From: Planctomycetaceae bacterium
GTDB taxonomy: Bacteria > Planctomycetota > Planctomycetia > Planctomycetales > Planctomycetaceae
Assembly (NCBI GenBank): GCA_020426515.1
Contig: JAGQPW010000042.1
Span: 1 to 38,578, forward strand
Length of the DNA stretch: 38,578 nt
Direction: 5' to 3'
Below the pieces are notes generated by a model. It did not search any database. It saw nothing but the letters and a program-made list of their open reading frames with translations, and was not told the origin of the DNA. Below, piece by piece: positions 23,764-33,600 of this stretch. How positions within the stretch are numbered: the first letter of the stretch is position 1; the number at the start of each line of letters is the position of its first letter. A program made the position numbers and the translations under genes.

Positions 23764-24813
23764 TCAGGACAGGTCATTGAGTAGTCTGATGAGAGGTGCC
23801 AGTATGCTCAGAATCAGTCCGCCAGCGCCGACAGCGATTATGACGATGAATGTCGGCTCCAGCAGAACCAGCGTCTGCCGCAGCTTTACCTCCGCCTGTG
23901 TAGCGTGCAGCACACCGTACATCCGCAGTTGTTCGGCCAGTGCATCGGTACTGGCGGTCTGGTTGAACAGATCGAGCAACTCCGGAGGAAGGTGGCTGGT
24001 GCGGATTAGCTCGCCGATCGATTCGCCAGCGGCAATCCGACTGCTGAGCCGCCTGGACTCGCGTCGCAAGGACATGTCGTTCAGCGAGGTTCCCAGCAGG
24101 GTCAGGGCTTCAGGGAGATCGATACCGGCTCGGATAAGTACGGACAGCAGAAAGCAGAATTCGCTCAGTCCCGCGTGCCGGAGTGATGCCCCAAGGACGG
24201 GGATCATCTTGAGAATCGCCTGGCGAATGCCGCGTCCCGGGAGTGTGCCATGACCAAGGAACGCCACGGCGCCGGCCAGCAGGAGTCCCAGCAGCAGAGG
24301 CCAGGAACGGAGTGCCCAATTGGACAGCGCGATGACGAACTGCGTGATGGCGGGAAGTTCAAGCCCGAAGTCGTTGAAGATGTTGGCGAACTGAGGAATG
24401 ATCCAGACCGGGAAAATGCTGCCGACAGCAATCAGGGCCAGGAGCACCAGCAGCGGATAAACGCCGGCCATGAGCAGTTGCTGCTGCAAATCTCGCCTCT
24501 GCCGGGAGAGCGTCAGATAGTCGGCCAGCAGCGGCGCCAGCTGACCAGTGCGGACACCTGCGGCGGTGAGCTGTTTGAGATAGTCTGGAATGCCGGATGT
24601 CTGCGAGATGACCTCTTCAACCGGGGCTCCCGCTTCCAGTCGATCAGCCATCCGCCGGAGGTTTGCCCGGTCGCGACGTGAGCAACTTTCTTCTGCACAA
24701 GCCCGCAGTCCGGCGATCACAGGCAGTCCGCCCTGAATGAGACGGGCCACTTCGTGTCCCGGGCCAAATACGGGCGTTCTTGTAGAGTCCTCCGGCATGT
24801 GAGGGGTCATCAT
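23764..24813 (-). CDS. GspF-type inner-membrane protein, second of three
   Basis: 349 residues from an ATG at 24813, overlapping the upstream stop as ATGATGA; an in-frame start 126 bases earlier lies inside the upstream gspF and adds no recognisable sequence. The T2SF repeats are clear: MADRLEAGAPVEEVISQTSGIPDYLKQLTAAGVRTGQLAPLLADY, then LLSVLIRAGIDLPEALTLLGTSL and SRIAAGESIGELI. Three helices are visible, with the last one before the end PLIRLLNDLS. The length is close to a standard GspF (about 400) with a short N-terminus. Together with its two neighbours it suggests a duplicated and diversified GspF set. Confidence 0.88.
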   Translation of the reverse strand: MMTPHMPEDSTRTPVFGPGHEVARLIQGGLPVIAGLRACAEESCSRRDRANLRRMADRLEAGAPVEEVISQTSGIPDYLKQLTAAGVRTGQLAPLLADYLTLSRQRRDLQQQLLMAGVYPLLVLLALIAVGSIFPVWIIPQFANIFNDFGLELPAITQFVIALSNWALRSWPLLLGLLLAGAVAFLGHGTLPGRGIRQAILKMIPVLGASLRHAGLSEFCFLLSVLIRAGIDLPEALTLLGTSLNDMSLRRESRRLSSRIAAGESIGELIRTSHLPPELLDLFNQTASTDALAEQLRMYGVLHATQAEVKLRQTLVLLEPTFIVIIAVGAGGLILSILAPLIRLLNDLS

Positions 24814-25871
24814 GGCTGCATCTCCAGCAGGAAGTGCAGCACATCGCTGATGGGGATCATCACAAACAGGCCATAGGCGAGTGTGAACCCGCCCGCGACA
24901 AAGGTGACGACCGTAAGCGGGACCACTTTCGAAAGCCACTCGGCCCGCTGAATTGCCCGACGTCGATAGTAGTTGGCGGCATCACGCAGCGTGGCTTCCA
25001 GTCGCGATTCACGCAGCCCGGTTGTCAACATCCACCATAGAAACTCGGGAATGCGGGAACCCCGCTGACGGGAGAGTTCCTCACCCCTCTCGATCTGATT
25101 GGCGGCTCGCAGAATATCGTCGTGCAGCGCGTGACTGTCGACCGTGGCAGCCACGGAGCGCAGCGCCTGAGGAAGCGGGACTCGATATCGGACTAATAGA
25201 GAGAGTAAGTGAATTGACCGGGCCAGTCGCGAATCGCGCAAGACCTGTCCGGTTCCAGGAATCCAGGCGACAAACGCCCAGCCGGAGAGTTCGTTGCGGG
25301 AACGTTGTGAAAAAATCCAGTAGACGACGAATAGAATCAACACCGAAAACGCCAGCATCTGACCGTAGTCTCTGAGGAACTGAGCCAGGCGAAGTTCGAT
25401 GTTGAGGAAGTTCGGGAGGGGCGTCGTTTCGTAGATCGCAGCCAGCGCCCCGGCAATCATTGGGAAGACAAAGCTGGCCAGGACCAGCGTCAGCAGAACG
25501 ACAACGGCGGGGTAGACGAGTCCGCGAATCATCGACTGTCGCATTTGCTGCAACTGCTCAGAAGTCCGGGCGAGTTCTTCGAGCAAGTCCTGAGTCTGCT
25601 CCGAGCAGACGCCGGCAACGACAATGGCGCGGAGAACGGGCGGCAGAATGTGCTCTTCGGCTTCCAGAGCCTCTGGAAGTGACCGTCCTTGTTCAAGGTG
25701 GTGAACGAGTCGGTCGACCGCGCTTTGCAGATTCGCCGACAGTTCGCCCGCGTGACGCAGCCCCAGATGCAGTGGAACTCCCGCCGCAAGAACGGCCCGC
25801 AACTCATCGCACAACAACACCACCTCTGCCGAGGTGAGAGGGCGGGCAAGGTTGGAACTCGGCTCGCTCAC
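24810..25871 (-). CDS. GspF-type inner-membrane protein, first of three
   Basis: 353 residues with a GTG start and AGGA upstream. T2SF repeats: AVLAAGVPLHLGLRHAGELSANLQ, HHLEQGRSLPEALEAEEHILPPVLRAIVVAGVCSEQTQDLLEELA; second repeat LLVRYRVPLPQALRSVAATVD, QIERGEELSRQRGSRIPEFLWWMLTTGLRESRLEATL. Three helices (RGLVYPAVVVLLTLVLASFVFPMI, MLAFSVLILFVVYWIF, VVPLTVVTFVAGGFTLAYGLFVMIP). It heads the - strand operon, and its end overlaps the next gspF by four bases. No gspE-type ATPase lies upstream within the window; the next gene is divergent. Confidence 0.87.
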   Translation of the reverse strand: MSEPSSNLARPLTSAEVVLLCDELRAVLAAGVPLHLGLRHAGELSANLQSAVDRLVHHLEQGRSLPEALEAEEHILPPVLRAIVVAGVCSEQTQDLLEELARTSEQLQQMRQSMIRGLVYPAVVVLLTLVLASFVFPMIAGALAAIYETTPLPNFLNIELRLAQFLRDYGQMLAFSVLILFVVYWIFSQRSRNELSGWAFVAWIPGTGQVLRDSRLARSIHLLSLLVRYRVPLPQALRSVAATVDSHALHDDILRAANQIERGEELSRQRGSRIPEFLWWMLTTGLRESRLEATLRDAANYYRRRAIQRAEWLSKVVPLTVVTFVAGGFTLAYGLFVMIPISDVLHFLLEMQP

Positions 25872-26343
25872 GGATTCCTGAATGGTCTGAACAACTCGGG
25901 GAGAACCGACGATGCAGGTTCTGGTGTACGGAAGATGACGTAGCCGTGCAATGGCCAGCTCTTCGGGACTGACTGTCTACGGTCTCGTGCTCCGTACTGT
26001 TGGATGAATTTTCTCAAGCGTTACACCCAGCTTGTTCCGTCGTCAGGAAGCAATCCGCTCAGGTTTCCCAGCTTTTCCAGGCGGAAAATCGTGGGGCGAT
26101 TGCAGCGAAATGCAGCAAGAAAGGGGACTTCGGACATCCAGATTTCTGATTCGGAGGCAGGATTTGCTGTGATGCTTGCATGATTTCGACGCAGTGGCGC
26201 TATACGAGTTGAGCAACCTGTGTCTATCGATTCCGATTGAATTCGTCTCCTTGGAGTCTGTAGCTGAAAGGTTGCCCTCCGCGGCAGCGTACTCAATGGC
26301 ATCCATTGCCAGTTCAGTTCGCTCATCAAGGGGCACCCACGCC
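25872..26343. other. 472-bp divergent intergenic region
   Basis: It separates the - strand secretion operon from the + strand ECF sigma gene, so it must carry promoters for both. Some open frame continues upstream of the sigma start (an in-frame ATG at 26176), but it shows no conserved sequence. A weak -35/-10 pair for the operon (TTGCAC, 17 bases, TACACC on the - strand, near 25950-25924) is the best I can see. No repeat or strong hairpin. Confidence 0.4.
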
Positions 26344-26904
26344 ATGTTGTCCACTCGCAGTTCGCTGTTAATCCGCCTACGTGACCCGGCCGACGGAGTG
26401 GGCTGGGAAGAGTTTGCCAGCGTCTACTATCCGTTCCTGTACGAAGTGGCCCTGCGGGCTGGCATCCCGCAGGATGATGCGAAAGATGTGATCCAGGACC
26501 TGTTTCTGGTGCTTCTGAAGGTGTTGCCAAACTTTGAGTACGAAGCGGAGCGGGGCAAGTTCCGAAGCTGGCTCAAACGTGTGGTCCGCAATCGCGTGAT
26601 CGACTGGTATCGCCGCAAACAGCGCGATCCAGTGAGGCTCCAGGAATTGAGCTGGTTGTCGGAGGAAACGAATGACTTCGATGAGCAGCATCGAATGCAT
26701 CTTGTACGGCACGTGCTGGATGAAGTTCGACGGGCGAGCGTACTGCAAACCTGGTTGTGTTTTGAACGGCATGTTCTCAAGGGGCAGTCTGCCGAGCGGG
26801 TGGCTGCCGACCTTCAGGTGAGCACCAATGCGGTCTACGTGAACTCTTCCCGTACGCTGTCAAAGATTCGACAGAAGTGTGCCACATATGGGGGAGAGTT
26901 TTGA
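26344..26904 (+). CDS. ECF-type RNA polymerase sigma factor
   Basis: 186 residues from the ATG at 26344, chosen because the sigma domains begin right after it (SSLLIRLRDPADGVGWEEFASVYYPFLYEVALRAGI). Region 2 has DDAKDVIQDLFLVLLKVLPNFEYEAERGKFRSWLKRVVRNRVIDWYRRK, and region 4 has RHVLKGQSAERVAADLQVSTNAVYVNSSRTLSKIRQK, a helix-turn-helix that would bind the -35 element. The intervening segment ELSWLSEETNDFDEQH is short, as is usual in ECF factors. The next gene starts two bases after the stop and encodes a zinc-finger/kinase protein. This resembles the planctomycete ECF groups paired with Ser/Thr kinases (from memory). Target promoters are unknown. Confidence 0.92.
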   Translation: MLSTRSSLLIRLRDPADGVGWEEFASVYYPFLYEVALRAGIPQDDAKDVIQDLFLVLLKVLPNFEYEAERGKFRSWLKRVVRNRVIDWYRRKQRDPVRLQELSWLSEETNDFDEQHRMHLVRHVLDEVRRASVLQTWLCFERHVLKGQSAERVAADLQVSTNAVYVNSSRTLSKIRQKCATYGGEF

Positions 26905-26906
26905 CC

Positions 26907-28649
26907 ATGGTGTCCTGTGCATGTCCTGCCGATGAGCAGCTTTGGCCTGTCGTAGTCGGAGAAACGCCAGAGGAAGCTCTTGAACGGCACCTGAACCAAT
27001 GTGATGAATGTCGGCGGCGAGTGGCTGAAGATCGCATGAGCCTGTCCCTGCTCCGCAACACGTTGAACTCTCCCGGGTTGAACGAGCCTTCGTTCATAGA
27101 CCGCCCCTCGCTGTCCGATCTCTTGATTCGGTTCTCCGGAAATGACGTCCGGAGTGATGATGATGTTCCGGAGAGCCTTGATGATCAGCAGGCAGTCGAA
27201 GGAGATGGAGATGACCTGAGTTCTCTGTTGTCGGGGTGTCCGAAGCTTGGGAAATATCAGATTGTTCGCAGGCTGAGTGCTGGCGGGCAGGGCGTGGTGC
27301 TGCATGCGTGGCACACGACGTTGAATCGCGAGGTAGCCATCAAGGTGTGTCGTCAGGCCGTCGATGCCAGCCGGAGTTCCCGAATTGTCTCCGAAGGAAC
27401 ACTACTGGCTCGAATCAATCACCCCGGACTGGCACAGGTATACGACCTGGATGTGTACGAAGGGCATCCCTATCTCGTGATGGAGTATGTTTCCGGTCGC
27501 AACTTGCGGCAGTTGATGCAGATGTCGGCGCTTTCCATACGGACTCGGATTCGCATCATGCATGAACTGGCGACCGCAGTGGCCGAGGCGCATCGGCATG
27601 GCATTCTGCACCTTGATCTCAAGCCTGAGAACGTGATGATCGACGAGCAGCATCACGTGAAACTGATTGATTTTGGAATGGGCTGCCTGCTGCCGGATGC
27701 GGAATCCCGGGATCGTCTGGTGGCGGGAACATATGAGTACATGGCCCCAGAACAGATGCGCGGGCACATGGCGAACTGGACTTCACGTACGGATGTCTAC
27801 GGATTGGGGGCCGTCCTGTACTTCCTGCTGACGGGCGGGCCACCGGTAGACACCCGCAGGCTGCAGACAGCCAAGGATCATGACGAAGCAATTCGGACCG
27901 CAATCCGGTCCCTGGATGGCGTGCGCGGAATTGGCAATTTGAAGGATGTGTGCGCCAAGGCTCTGGCTCCGGAACCAACACGGAGATATCGGGATGCCCG
28001 TTCATTCGATACCGCGATGCAGCGCGCGGTCAGGATTCCGTGGCTGGCCGTCAGTCTTATTGTCATTGGCGCGTGTGCGATGTTGTCTGCGGTGCTGACA
28101 GTAAAAATGGGGCGGCCCATCTTTTCCCCGCACGTTCCACCAGCTGCGACAGGCCAGGCCGCGACGAGGTGGTCTGGGGTTCGGCTCACAGTGCAGGCCC
28201 GCTGCCCCCGGTCATCAAATCTGTCGCTGTACCTCCGGGTTCCACAACACGGGATCATGCCGTTCAAAGGGCTGGCGACGACAGCGGAGTCCGGGTACAA
28301 GGTTTATCAGTTGCCCACAACTCAAGACACGATGGCATTTTATGGAGCCGACTGGGTACTTGTGCTGGCCGTGGAGGACTCAGGCGATCACCGGGATCTT
28401 GCGAAGGAACTCGTTCTTGTTAGTGAACAGGCGGCCAAGTCTCTTGCCGTACCTCCGACGCGAACGAATTTCGGGACCGGACGCTGGAATGACCGTCAGC
28501 CAGTCGGAAATCAGGAGGATCTGGTCTCGTGGCTCCAACGACGTCTTGAAGACACAAAGATTGATGCACAAGGGGTTTACCTCCGTTCATCTGACGAGGT
28601 GCCTGGACAAGAGCCCAATGTCTCGATCGTCCAGTTGCATTTTCTGTAA
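26907..28649 (+). CDS. anti-sigma zinc finger fused to Ser/Thr protein kinase with membrane helix
   Basis: 580 residues from the ATG at 26907, two bases after the sigma factor stop, preceded by GGGGGAG. Residues 28-35 (HLNQCDEC) are a zinc anti-sigma motif H-x3-C-x2-C. An acidic linker runs to about 110, and a PknB-like kinase domain covers about 117-375: glycine loop SAGGQGV (124-130), Lys146 in VAIKV, HLDLKPEN catalytic loop (235-242) with Leu in place of the usual Arg, DFG at 255-257, and APE-like MAPEQMRG. One membrane helix (about 378-399) and a C-terminal extracytoplasmic domain of about 180 residues with no known family follow. It probably senses an outside signal and controls the sigma factor by sequestration or phosphorylation (inference). 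Confidence 0.9.
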   Translation: MVSCACPADEQLWPVVVGETPEEALERHLNQCDECRRRVAEDRMSLSLLRNTLNSPGLNEPSFIDRPSLSDLLIRFSGNDVRSDDDVPESLDDQQAVEGDGDDLSSLLSGCPKLGKYQIVRRLSAGGQGVVLHAWHTTLNREVAIKVCRQAVDASRSSRIVSEGTLLARINHPGLAQVYDLDVYEGHPYLVMEYVSGRNLRQLMQMSALSIRTRIRIMHELATAVAEAHRHGILHLDLKPENVMIDEQHHVKLIDFGMGCLLPDAESRDRLVAGTYEYMAPEQMRGHMANWTSRTDVYGLGAVLYFLLTGGPPVDTRRLQTAKDHDEAIRTAIRSLDGVRGIGNLKDVCAKALAPEPTRRYRDARSFDTAMQRAVRIPWLAVSLIVIGACAMLSAVLTVKMGRPIFSPHVPPAATGQAATRWSGVRLTVQARCPRSSNLSLYLRVPQHGIMPFKGLATTAESGYKVYQLPTTQDTMAFYGADWVLVLAVEDSGDHRDLAKELVLVSEQAAKSLAVPPTRTNFGTGRWNDRQPVGNQEDLVSWLQRRLEDTKIDAQGVYLRSSDEVPGQEPNVSIVQLHFL

Positions 28650-28850
28650 CGGTTTTCCAAGTCACGTGTTACGAACATCCATCTGACGTGGTTTCTGTGC
28701 CAACAGGGGACGGATTCATATTTGCGAGCTTGAATCTGATCCGGCGGCATCCAATAATGCCGTGCTCTCTGGTCAGTTCCAGTCGTCGAATTGGACCGTA
28801 TCGGGGGCCAAAAAGCTGATATCCAAGCGAGCACACCTGGGACGTACCTC

Positions 28851-29240
28851 ATGTTGAAAGCGAAAGAGTTGGAGCAGTTCAAAGCACTATTGCTGGAGCT
28901 GCAGGCCCGAGTTCGCGGCGATGTCGCGACTTTGTCGTCTGGTGCTTTGGGCAGTGAATTTGATTCGCGCAGCCCGACTCACATGGCCGAACTCGGAACC
29001 GAAACTTACGAGCAGGACTTTTCATTGCGGGTGATGGAGGGTGATCAGGAAGTCTTGAAGGAAATCAAGGCCGCGCTGGGACGAATTGAAGAGGGGACCT
29101 ACGGTCAGTGCGAAGGTTGCCTTGAACAGGGGAAATCGCCCAGCAAGTGCGTGATTCCCAAGACGCGACTGAAAGTGATCCCGTATGCCCGGCACTGTGT
29201 GGCCTGCGCCGAGACGCATCAGGCAAACGTTCACTATTAG
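28851..29240 (+). CDS. DksA/TraR-family zinc finger protein
   Basis: 129 residues from the ATG at 28851; an in-frame start 60 bases earlier adds residues unlike the family. A helical coiled-coil N-terminus (LKAKELEQFKALLLELQARVRGDVATL) has HMAELGTETYEQDFSLRVMEGDQEVLKEIKAALGRIEEGTYGQCEGC in the middle, then a CxxC...CxxC zinc finger (CEGC and CVAC, 28 or so residues apart) with the typical RLKVIPYARHCVACAE. DksA proteins enter the RNA polymerase secondary channel; shorter members of the family vary in role. It has no close operon partner here. Confidence 0.9.
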   Translation: MLKAKELEQFKALLLELQARVRGDVATLSSGALGSEFDSRSPTHMAELGTETYEQDFSLRVMEGDQEVLKEIKAALGRIEEGTYGQCEGCLEQGKSPSKCVIPKTRLKVIPYARHCVACAETHQANVHY

Positions 29241-29384
29241 GATTTGCTGGCGCGCGAGTCGCAGTGCCGAACGTGAGATCTTCCGCGGTGAGAGACTGCC
29301 CATGCCGCTCTCACCGGGCGCATCAATTTTCGGAACAGTGATGACCGCTCGTGTACTTTGTGCCAGCGGGGGGACTATAATGAG

Positions 29385-29418
29385 GCATGGCGGGGTTGCC
29401 CGCCTCCCCGCCCCATGC
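29385..29418. other. GC-rich hairpin after the DksA-like gene
   Basis: GCATGGCGGGG (29385-29395) pairs with CCCCG-CC-CCATGC (29406-29418) with a two-base bulge and a 10-base loop. No T run follows on the + strand, so it might be a weak terminator or a leader element of the next gene. Confidence 0.35.
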
Positions 29419-29490
29419 TTCCCATCGTTGGATGTGGAAGCCCTGCCGATTGGCTGACTCAGCCATTGTCCCCCAACGCCTGTCGGGTTG

Positions 29491-30561
29491 ATGCTCAAAT
29501 TCGCGCCCAGATTGTTTTCTCTGCTCCTGTTGCTGACTTGCGGCTGCGGGCGGGAAGAACCGATTCATCAATATACGGTCGAGAAGCCTCGCAAGGCGAA
29601 TGAGGCAACGGGCCTCGCCGGTGGCGCTGATGCAAAGGCCTGGTTCTTCAAACTCAACGGTCCCGCGGATGCCGTTGGGGACCGCGTGATGCAGTTCGCG
29701 GAACTGATTCGCTCCGTCACACTGCAAAGCGGCGAACCGGTGTTTGATCTGCCCCCCGGCTGGGAACGCCAATCGGGCAACGCCATGCGGTATGCCACGC
29801 TTGTCATTCCGGACACCGACCCGGCATTGGAAGTGGCTGTGTCGTCCCTCCCCTATGCGGCGGAAATGGGGGATCAGTACGAACTGGCGAACCTGAATCG
29901 CTGGCGTGGTCAACTTGGATTGGACGCCTTGCAGGGAGCCGACTGGCGGACGCAGGCGGAAGATCACAAGGAACTGCTCGAATTCCCTTCGCAGGAAGGG
30001 CGGATTCTGCTTGTTCATCTCGTGGGCGAAACCAAAGACTTCGGGAACACCCGAATGCTCGCCGCGATGTTTCTGCCAACATCGTCCAAGGGGACGTCGG
30101 CTGCTCCACCTGCGATGAGTGACATTCCGGTGCGGACCGCACCGGCGCCATTTCAGTACACGTTGCCAGAAGGCTGGGAAGTCGCCTCAGGCAATTCGGT
30201 CCGACTGGCCTCATTTAAGGCCACCACGGACGACGGGGTCGTTGATGTCAGCGTGACACGATTCCCCGGTGGCGGAGGGATGCTCGACAACATCAACCGC
30301 TGGCGCGGTCAGGTGAAGCTCGAACCAATCGACGAGGCGGAGCTGGAAAAGTCGATGTCTCCCATTGATGTGGGGGGGATTGCCTCGCAACTGGCCGAAA
30401 TCGTTGGCCTGGAACAGTCGATTCTCGTGGTCACTGTGCCAGAGGGGGAATCAAAGTGGTTCTTCAAGGCCCAGGGGCCAGCCAAGGCGATTGCGGCGCA
30501 ACGAGCGGCGTTTCTCAGCCTGATGGAGTCCGTCACCTTCGAAGCGAAAGCGGCGGAGTAG
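29491..30561 (+). CDS. lipoprotein with a duplicated domain, unknown function
   Basis: 356 residues from an ATG at 29491; a TTG three bases earlier is also possible. A lipoprotein signal (MLKFAPRLFSLLLLLTCGC) has Cys19 as the likely lipidated residue. The mature part carries two copies of one domain: FDLPPGWERQSGNAMRYATLVI ... NLNRWRGQLGLDAL in the first and YTLPEGWEVASGNSVRLASFKA ... NINRWRGQVKLEPI in the second. An N-terminal piece AWFFKLNGPADAVGDRVMQFAELIRSVT is matched by KWFFKAQGPAKAIAAQRAAFLSLMESVT near the end. So the protein is an internal tandem repeat. It lies 69 bp upstream of the cytochrome c maturation gene on the same strand and may work with it (inference). Confidence 0.82.
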   Translation: MLKFAPRLFSLLLLLTCGCGREEPIHQYTVEKPRKANEATGLAGGADAKAWFFKLNGPADAVGDRVMQFAELIRSVTLQSGEPVFDLPPGWERQSGNAMRYATLVIPDTDPALEVAVSSLPYAAEMGDQYELANLNRWRGQLGLDALQGADWRTQAEDHKELLEFPSQEGRILLVHLVGETKDFGNTRMLAAMFLPTSSKGTSAAPPAMSDIPVRTAPAPFQYTLPEGWEVASGNSVRLASFKATTDDGVVDVSVTRFPGGGGMLDNINRWRGQVKLEPIDEAELEKSMSPIDVGGIASQLAEIVGLEQSILVVTVPEGESKWFFKAQGPAKAIAAQRAAFLSLMESVTFEAKAAE

Positions 30562-30630
30562 CGGCGGAACAGACGGTCCGGCCAGTGGAATTTGCCGGGC
30601 ATCACAGAGTCATTCAACAGGGAGCCAAGC

Positions 30631-33600
30631 ATGGCTGACAAGACCCCTGAATCTACGGTTGATCTCACACACGATTCCCTGCTCAGCCAGACAAATGTCT
30701 CGGATGAATGGAAGACCGTACAAAAGGTGTTGGCCCCGCTGGCTTCGCTGAAGCTGACCGTCGTGCTGCTGCTGATGGGGATTTTCATCGTCTTCGTCGG
30801 CACACTGGCGCAGGTGGAGAAAGACATCTGGGAGGTCATCAGCGAATATTTCCGCATCAGCAATGGGCAGTTTCTGGTCTGGGTCAAACCCGCGCTGTTC
30901 TTCCCTCCAGCCTTCTTCCCTGATGGGGCACCTGCGTTTCCCGACTGGCTGGGCATCTGGTTCCCCAAGGGCTGGGTGATCGGAGCGGCCATGATCCTGA
31001 ACCTGCTCGCCGCGCATGTGGTACGGTTCAAGGTGCAGGCGAAAGGAACGCGGTTGCTGGCTGGCATATTGACGATTGTCCTGGGATCAATCGCAACGCT
31101 GCTGGTGATCTACGACACTTCGAATGCTGATGGTCTGCAAGGGGTTCCGTGGATTTCCTACAAGGAAATCTGGATGGGGCTGAGCCTGGTCCTGCTCGCC
31201 CTGTGTGGCGTCTGCACGTTTACCGCCACGATGCCCGGAGAGGGTCTCCGGAGCCGCCGACTGCTGTTTGCCGGTCTGGCTGTTGTGCTGGGGGGCGGAG
31301 CAATTTACGGATTGCGCACCGAGCCGTTCGATTCGGACACCATGCGCATTCTGTATCAGCTGCTGAAGGCCACATTCGTTTCTGTCGTGTTGATGGCCGG
31401 TTGCGTTCTGGTGTTCAAAAAGCGTGGAGGCATCGTACTGATCCACGCCGGGATCGGGTTGATGATGGCTTATGAAGTGCTCGTGGGGCTGCAGCACGTG
31501 GAAAGCCAGATGCGGATTCAGGAAGGCGAGGCCGTTAACTTTTCCAGAGACATCCGTGAAGTAGAACTGGCGGTGATTGATCCGAGCGACAACGAACAAG
31601 ACACCGTGACCGTTATTCCGGGCAGTCGGCTGTCACGTGCGGCAAACGGCAAGAAAACGATTTCCAACGAGTTGTTGCCTTTTGATATTGAACTTCTGTC
31701 CTACTTTTCAAATTCCGACCTGCGTGCGATGGCCTCGTTCCAGGGAGAAGACAAGCCACCAGAGAACCCGGCCACGACGGGAATCGGAACTCGGTTTGTG
31801 ACGTTCGCCGCTTCCGCGTCGACAGGAACAGACACCTCGGGGCAGGTCGATGTCCCTGCCGGCTATGCGAGGCTGACAACGAAATCTGGCGAGGATCTCG
31901 GCGTATACATGCTTTCGGCATTCCCGGACATGGTGCCCGGGATGTTGGACGAGACGCAGTCTGTCACCGTGGATGGCAAGGAGTACTCCATCTCCTTGCG
32001 CTACAAGCGGATCTACCACGACTACTGGATTACGCTCAATGACGTTCAAAAGAACGACTACAAGGGAACGAACAACCCGCGTGACTACTCCTCGTTTGTG
32101 AAGGTTGAACACGATGGGACGTCATTCGAGCAACGCATCTGGATGAACAACCCCATGCGATTCGCCGGGGCGACCTTCTATCAAAGCAGCTACATTCCGT
32201 CCGGAGCCATGGGACGCAGCAGTCGCGAAACCACGGTGTTACAGGTGGTCACGAATCATGGCTGGATGACTCCCTATGTCGCCTGCATGATGGTGGTCGT
32301 GGGGATGATGGGGCAGTTCGGGGCCACGCTGCTACGTTTCCTCGACCGGCGGGAACGGGCACTGAATCCGATTGAGTCCGTCAGCTCATCGTGGTCCACT
32401 GGCTGGACTGGTCAGGCGATTGGACTTGTGCTGGCGCTGATGGTCGTGGGACAGATTGCCAGTAAGGCGCGGGCACCGGTCGTAGGCCCCGGCGAATTCA
32501 ACGTGGCGAAGTTTGGTCAATTGCCAATCTGGTATCGGGGTCGCGCGATGCCGCTGGACACCTTTGCCCGCAACTCGCTGCTGCAACTGGCCGATCGCGA
32601 AACCTACCGCGATGCCGACGGGAAACGACAGCCGGCCATGCAATGGCTGCTGACTCTCATGGCGGATGAAGATGCGGCTCGTAAGCTGCAGACGATCCGC
32701 ATCGAGAATAAGGACGTCATTGATTCCCTCGGTCTGGAGGCCAACCGTGAAGGGCTGGTGTTCTCGATGGAAGAAATCGGCAATGGCTTCCAAAACCTCA
32801 TCGAACAGGCACAGGCGGCGTCACAGAAGGATCCCAAGAGTCGTTCGGTGCGCGATAAGAAAGTTCTTGAGCTCGCGAATCGCGTGGTGCTCTATCGGTT
32901 CATTGAAATGACCATGGGGCGACCTCCGGAACTCCCCAACGATGAACAGTTTGGCAGCCGCGATCCGCAATTGCGGAAGACGATGTTTGGTCGATTCCTG
33001 CAGGTGCAGCGCGAAGCGGTCAGCGAGTTCAGCCGTGAAAACCGCGGCGTCGGCCCGCTGCCGATGGTGGTCCCCTCGCACATTGGGATTGAATCGACCA
33101 AAGGGCTGCCAATGGGATTCCAGTCGGACTGGGATACCTTGGCGGCAAGCTGGATTTTCGCGCAGTACTTCAGTGAGTTTGATGCAGAACAGGCCCCGGC
33201 AGTCACGCACTTCTGCAGCATCATCAAGGCGTACGGCGATGACGAGGCTGAAAAGTTCAACTCGGAACTGGATGCCTATACCACACTGCTGCAGCAGCAC
33301 TATGACCAGCTGAAGGCCGAAAAGAAGCCCACCGCAGAAGACTTGCCACTAAATCGCACCGACGCTGAAGCACGGTTCAATCGGATGGCATTGTTCACGA
33401 ATCTCTCGGTGTACTACGTCGTCAGTCTGGTGATTGCGTTCCTGGGCTGGCTGGTGGCACCGGTGTTGAATCAGCGAATCGCATTCATGTTTTCGCTGTG
33501 TCTGCTGGCTGTTTACACGTATGCGGTGTACATGCGGATGTACATTTCCGGGCGGCCACCGGTGACGAACCTGTATTCATCCGCCATCTTCATTGGCTGG

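Noticed and set aside
29376-29381. TATAAT as a promoter -10 for the duplicated-domain lipoprotein
   Set aside because: No -35 element lies at 16-18 bases upstream.
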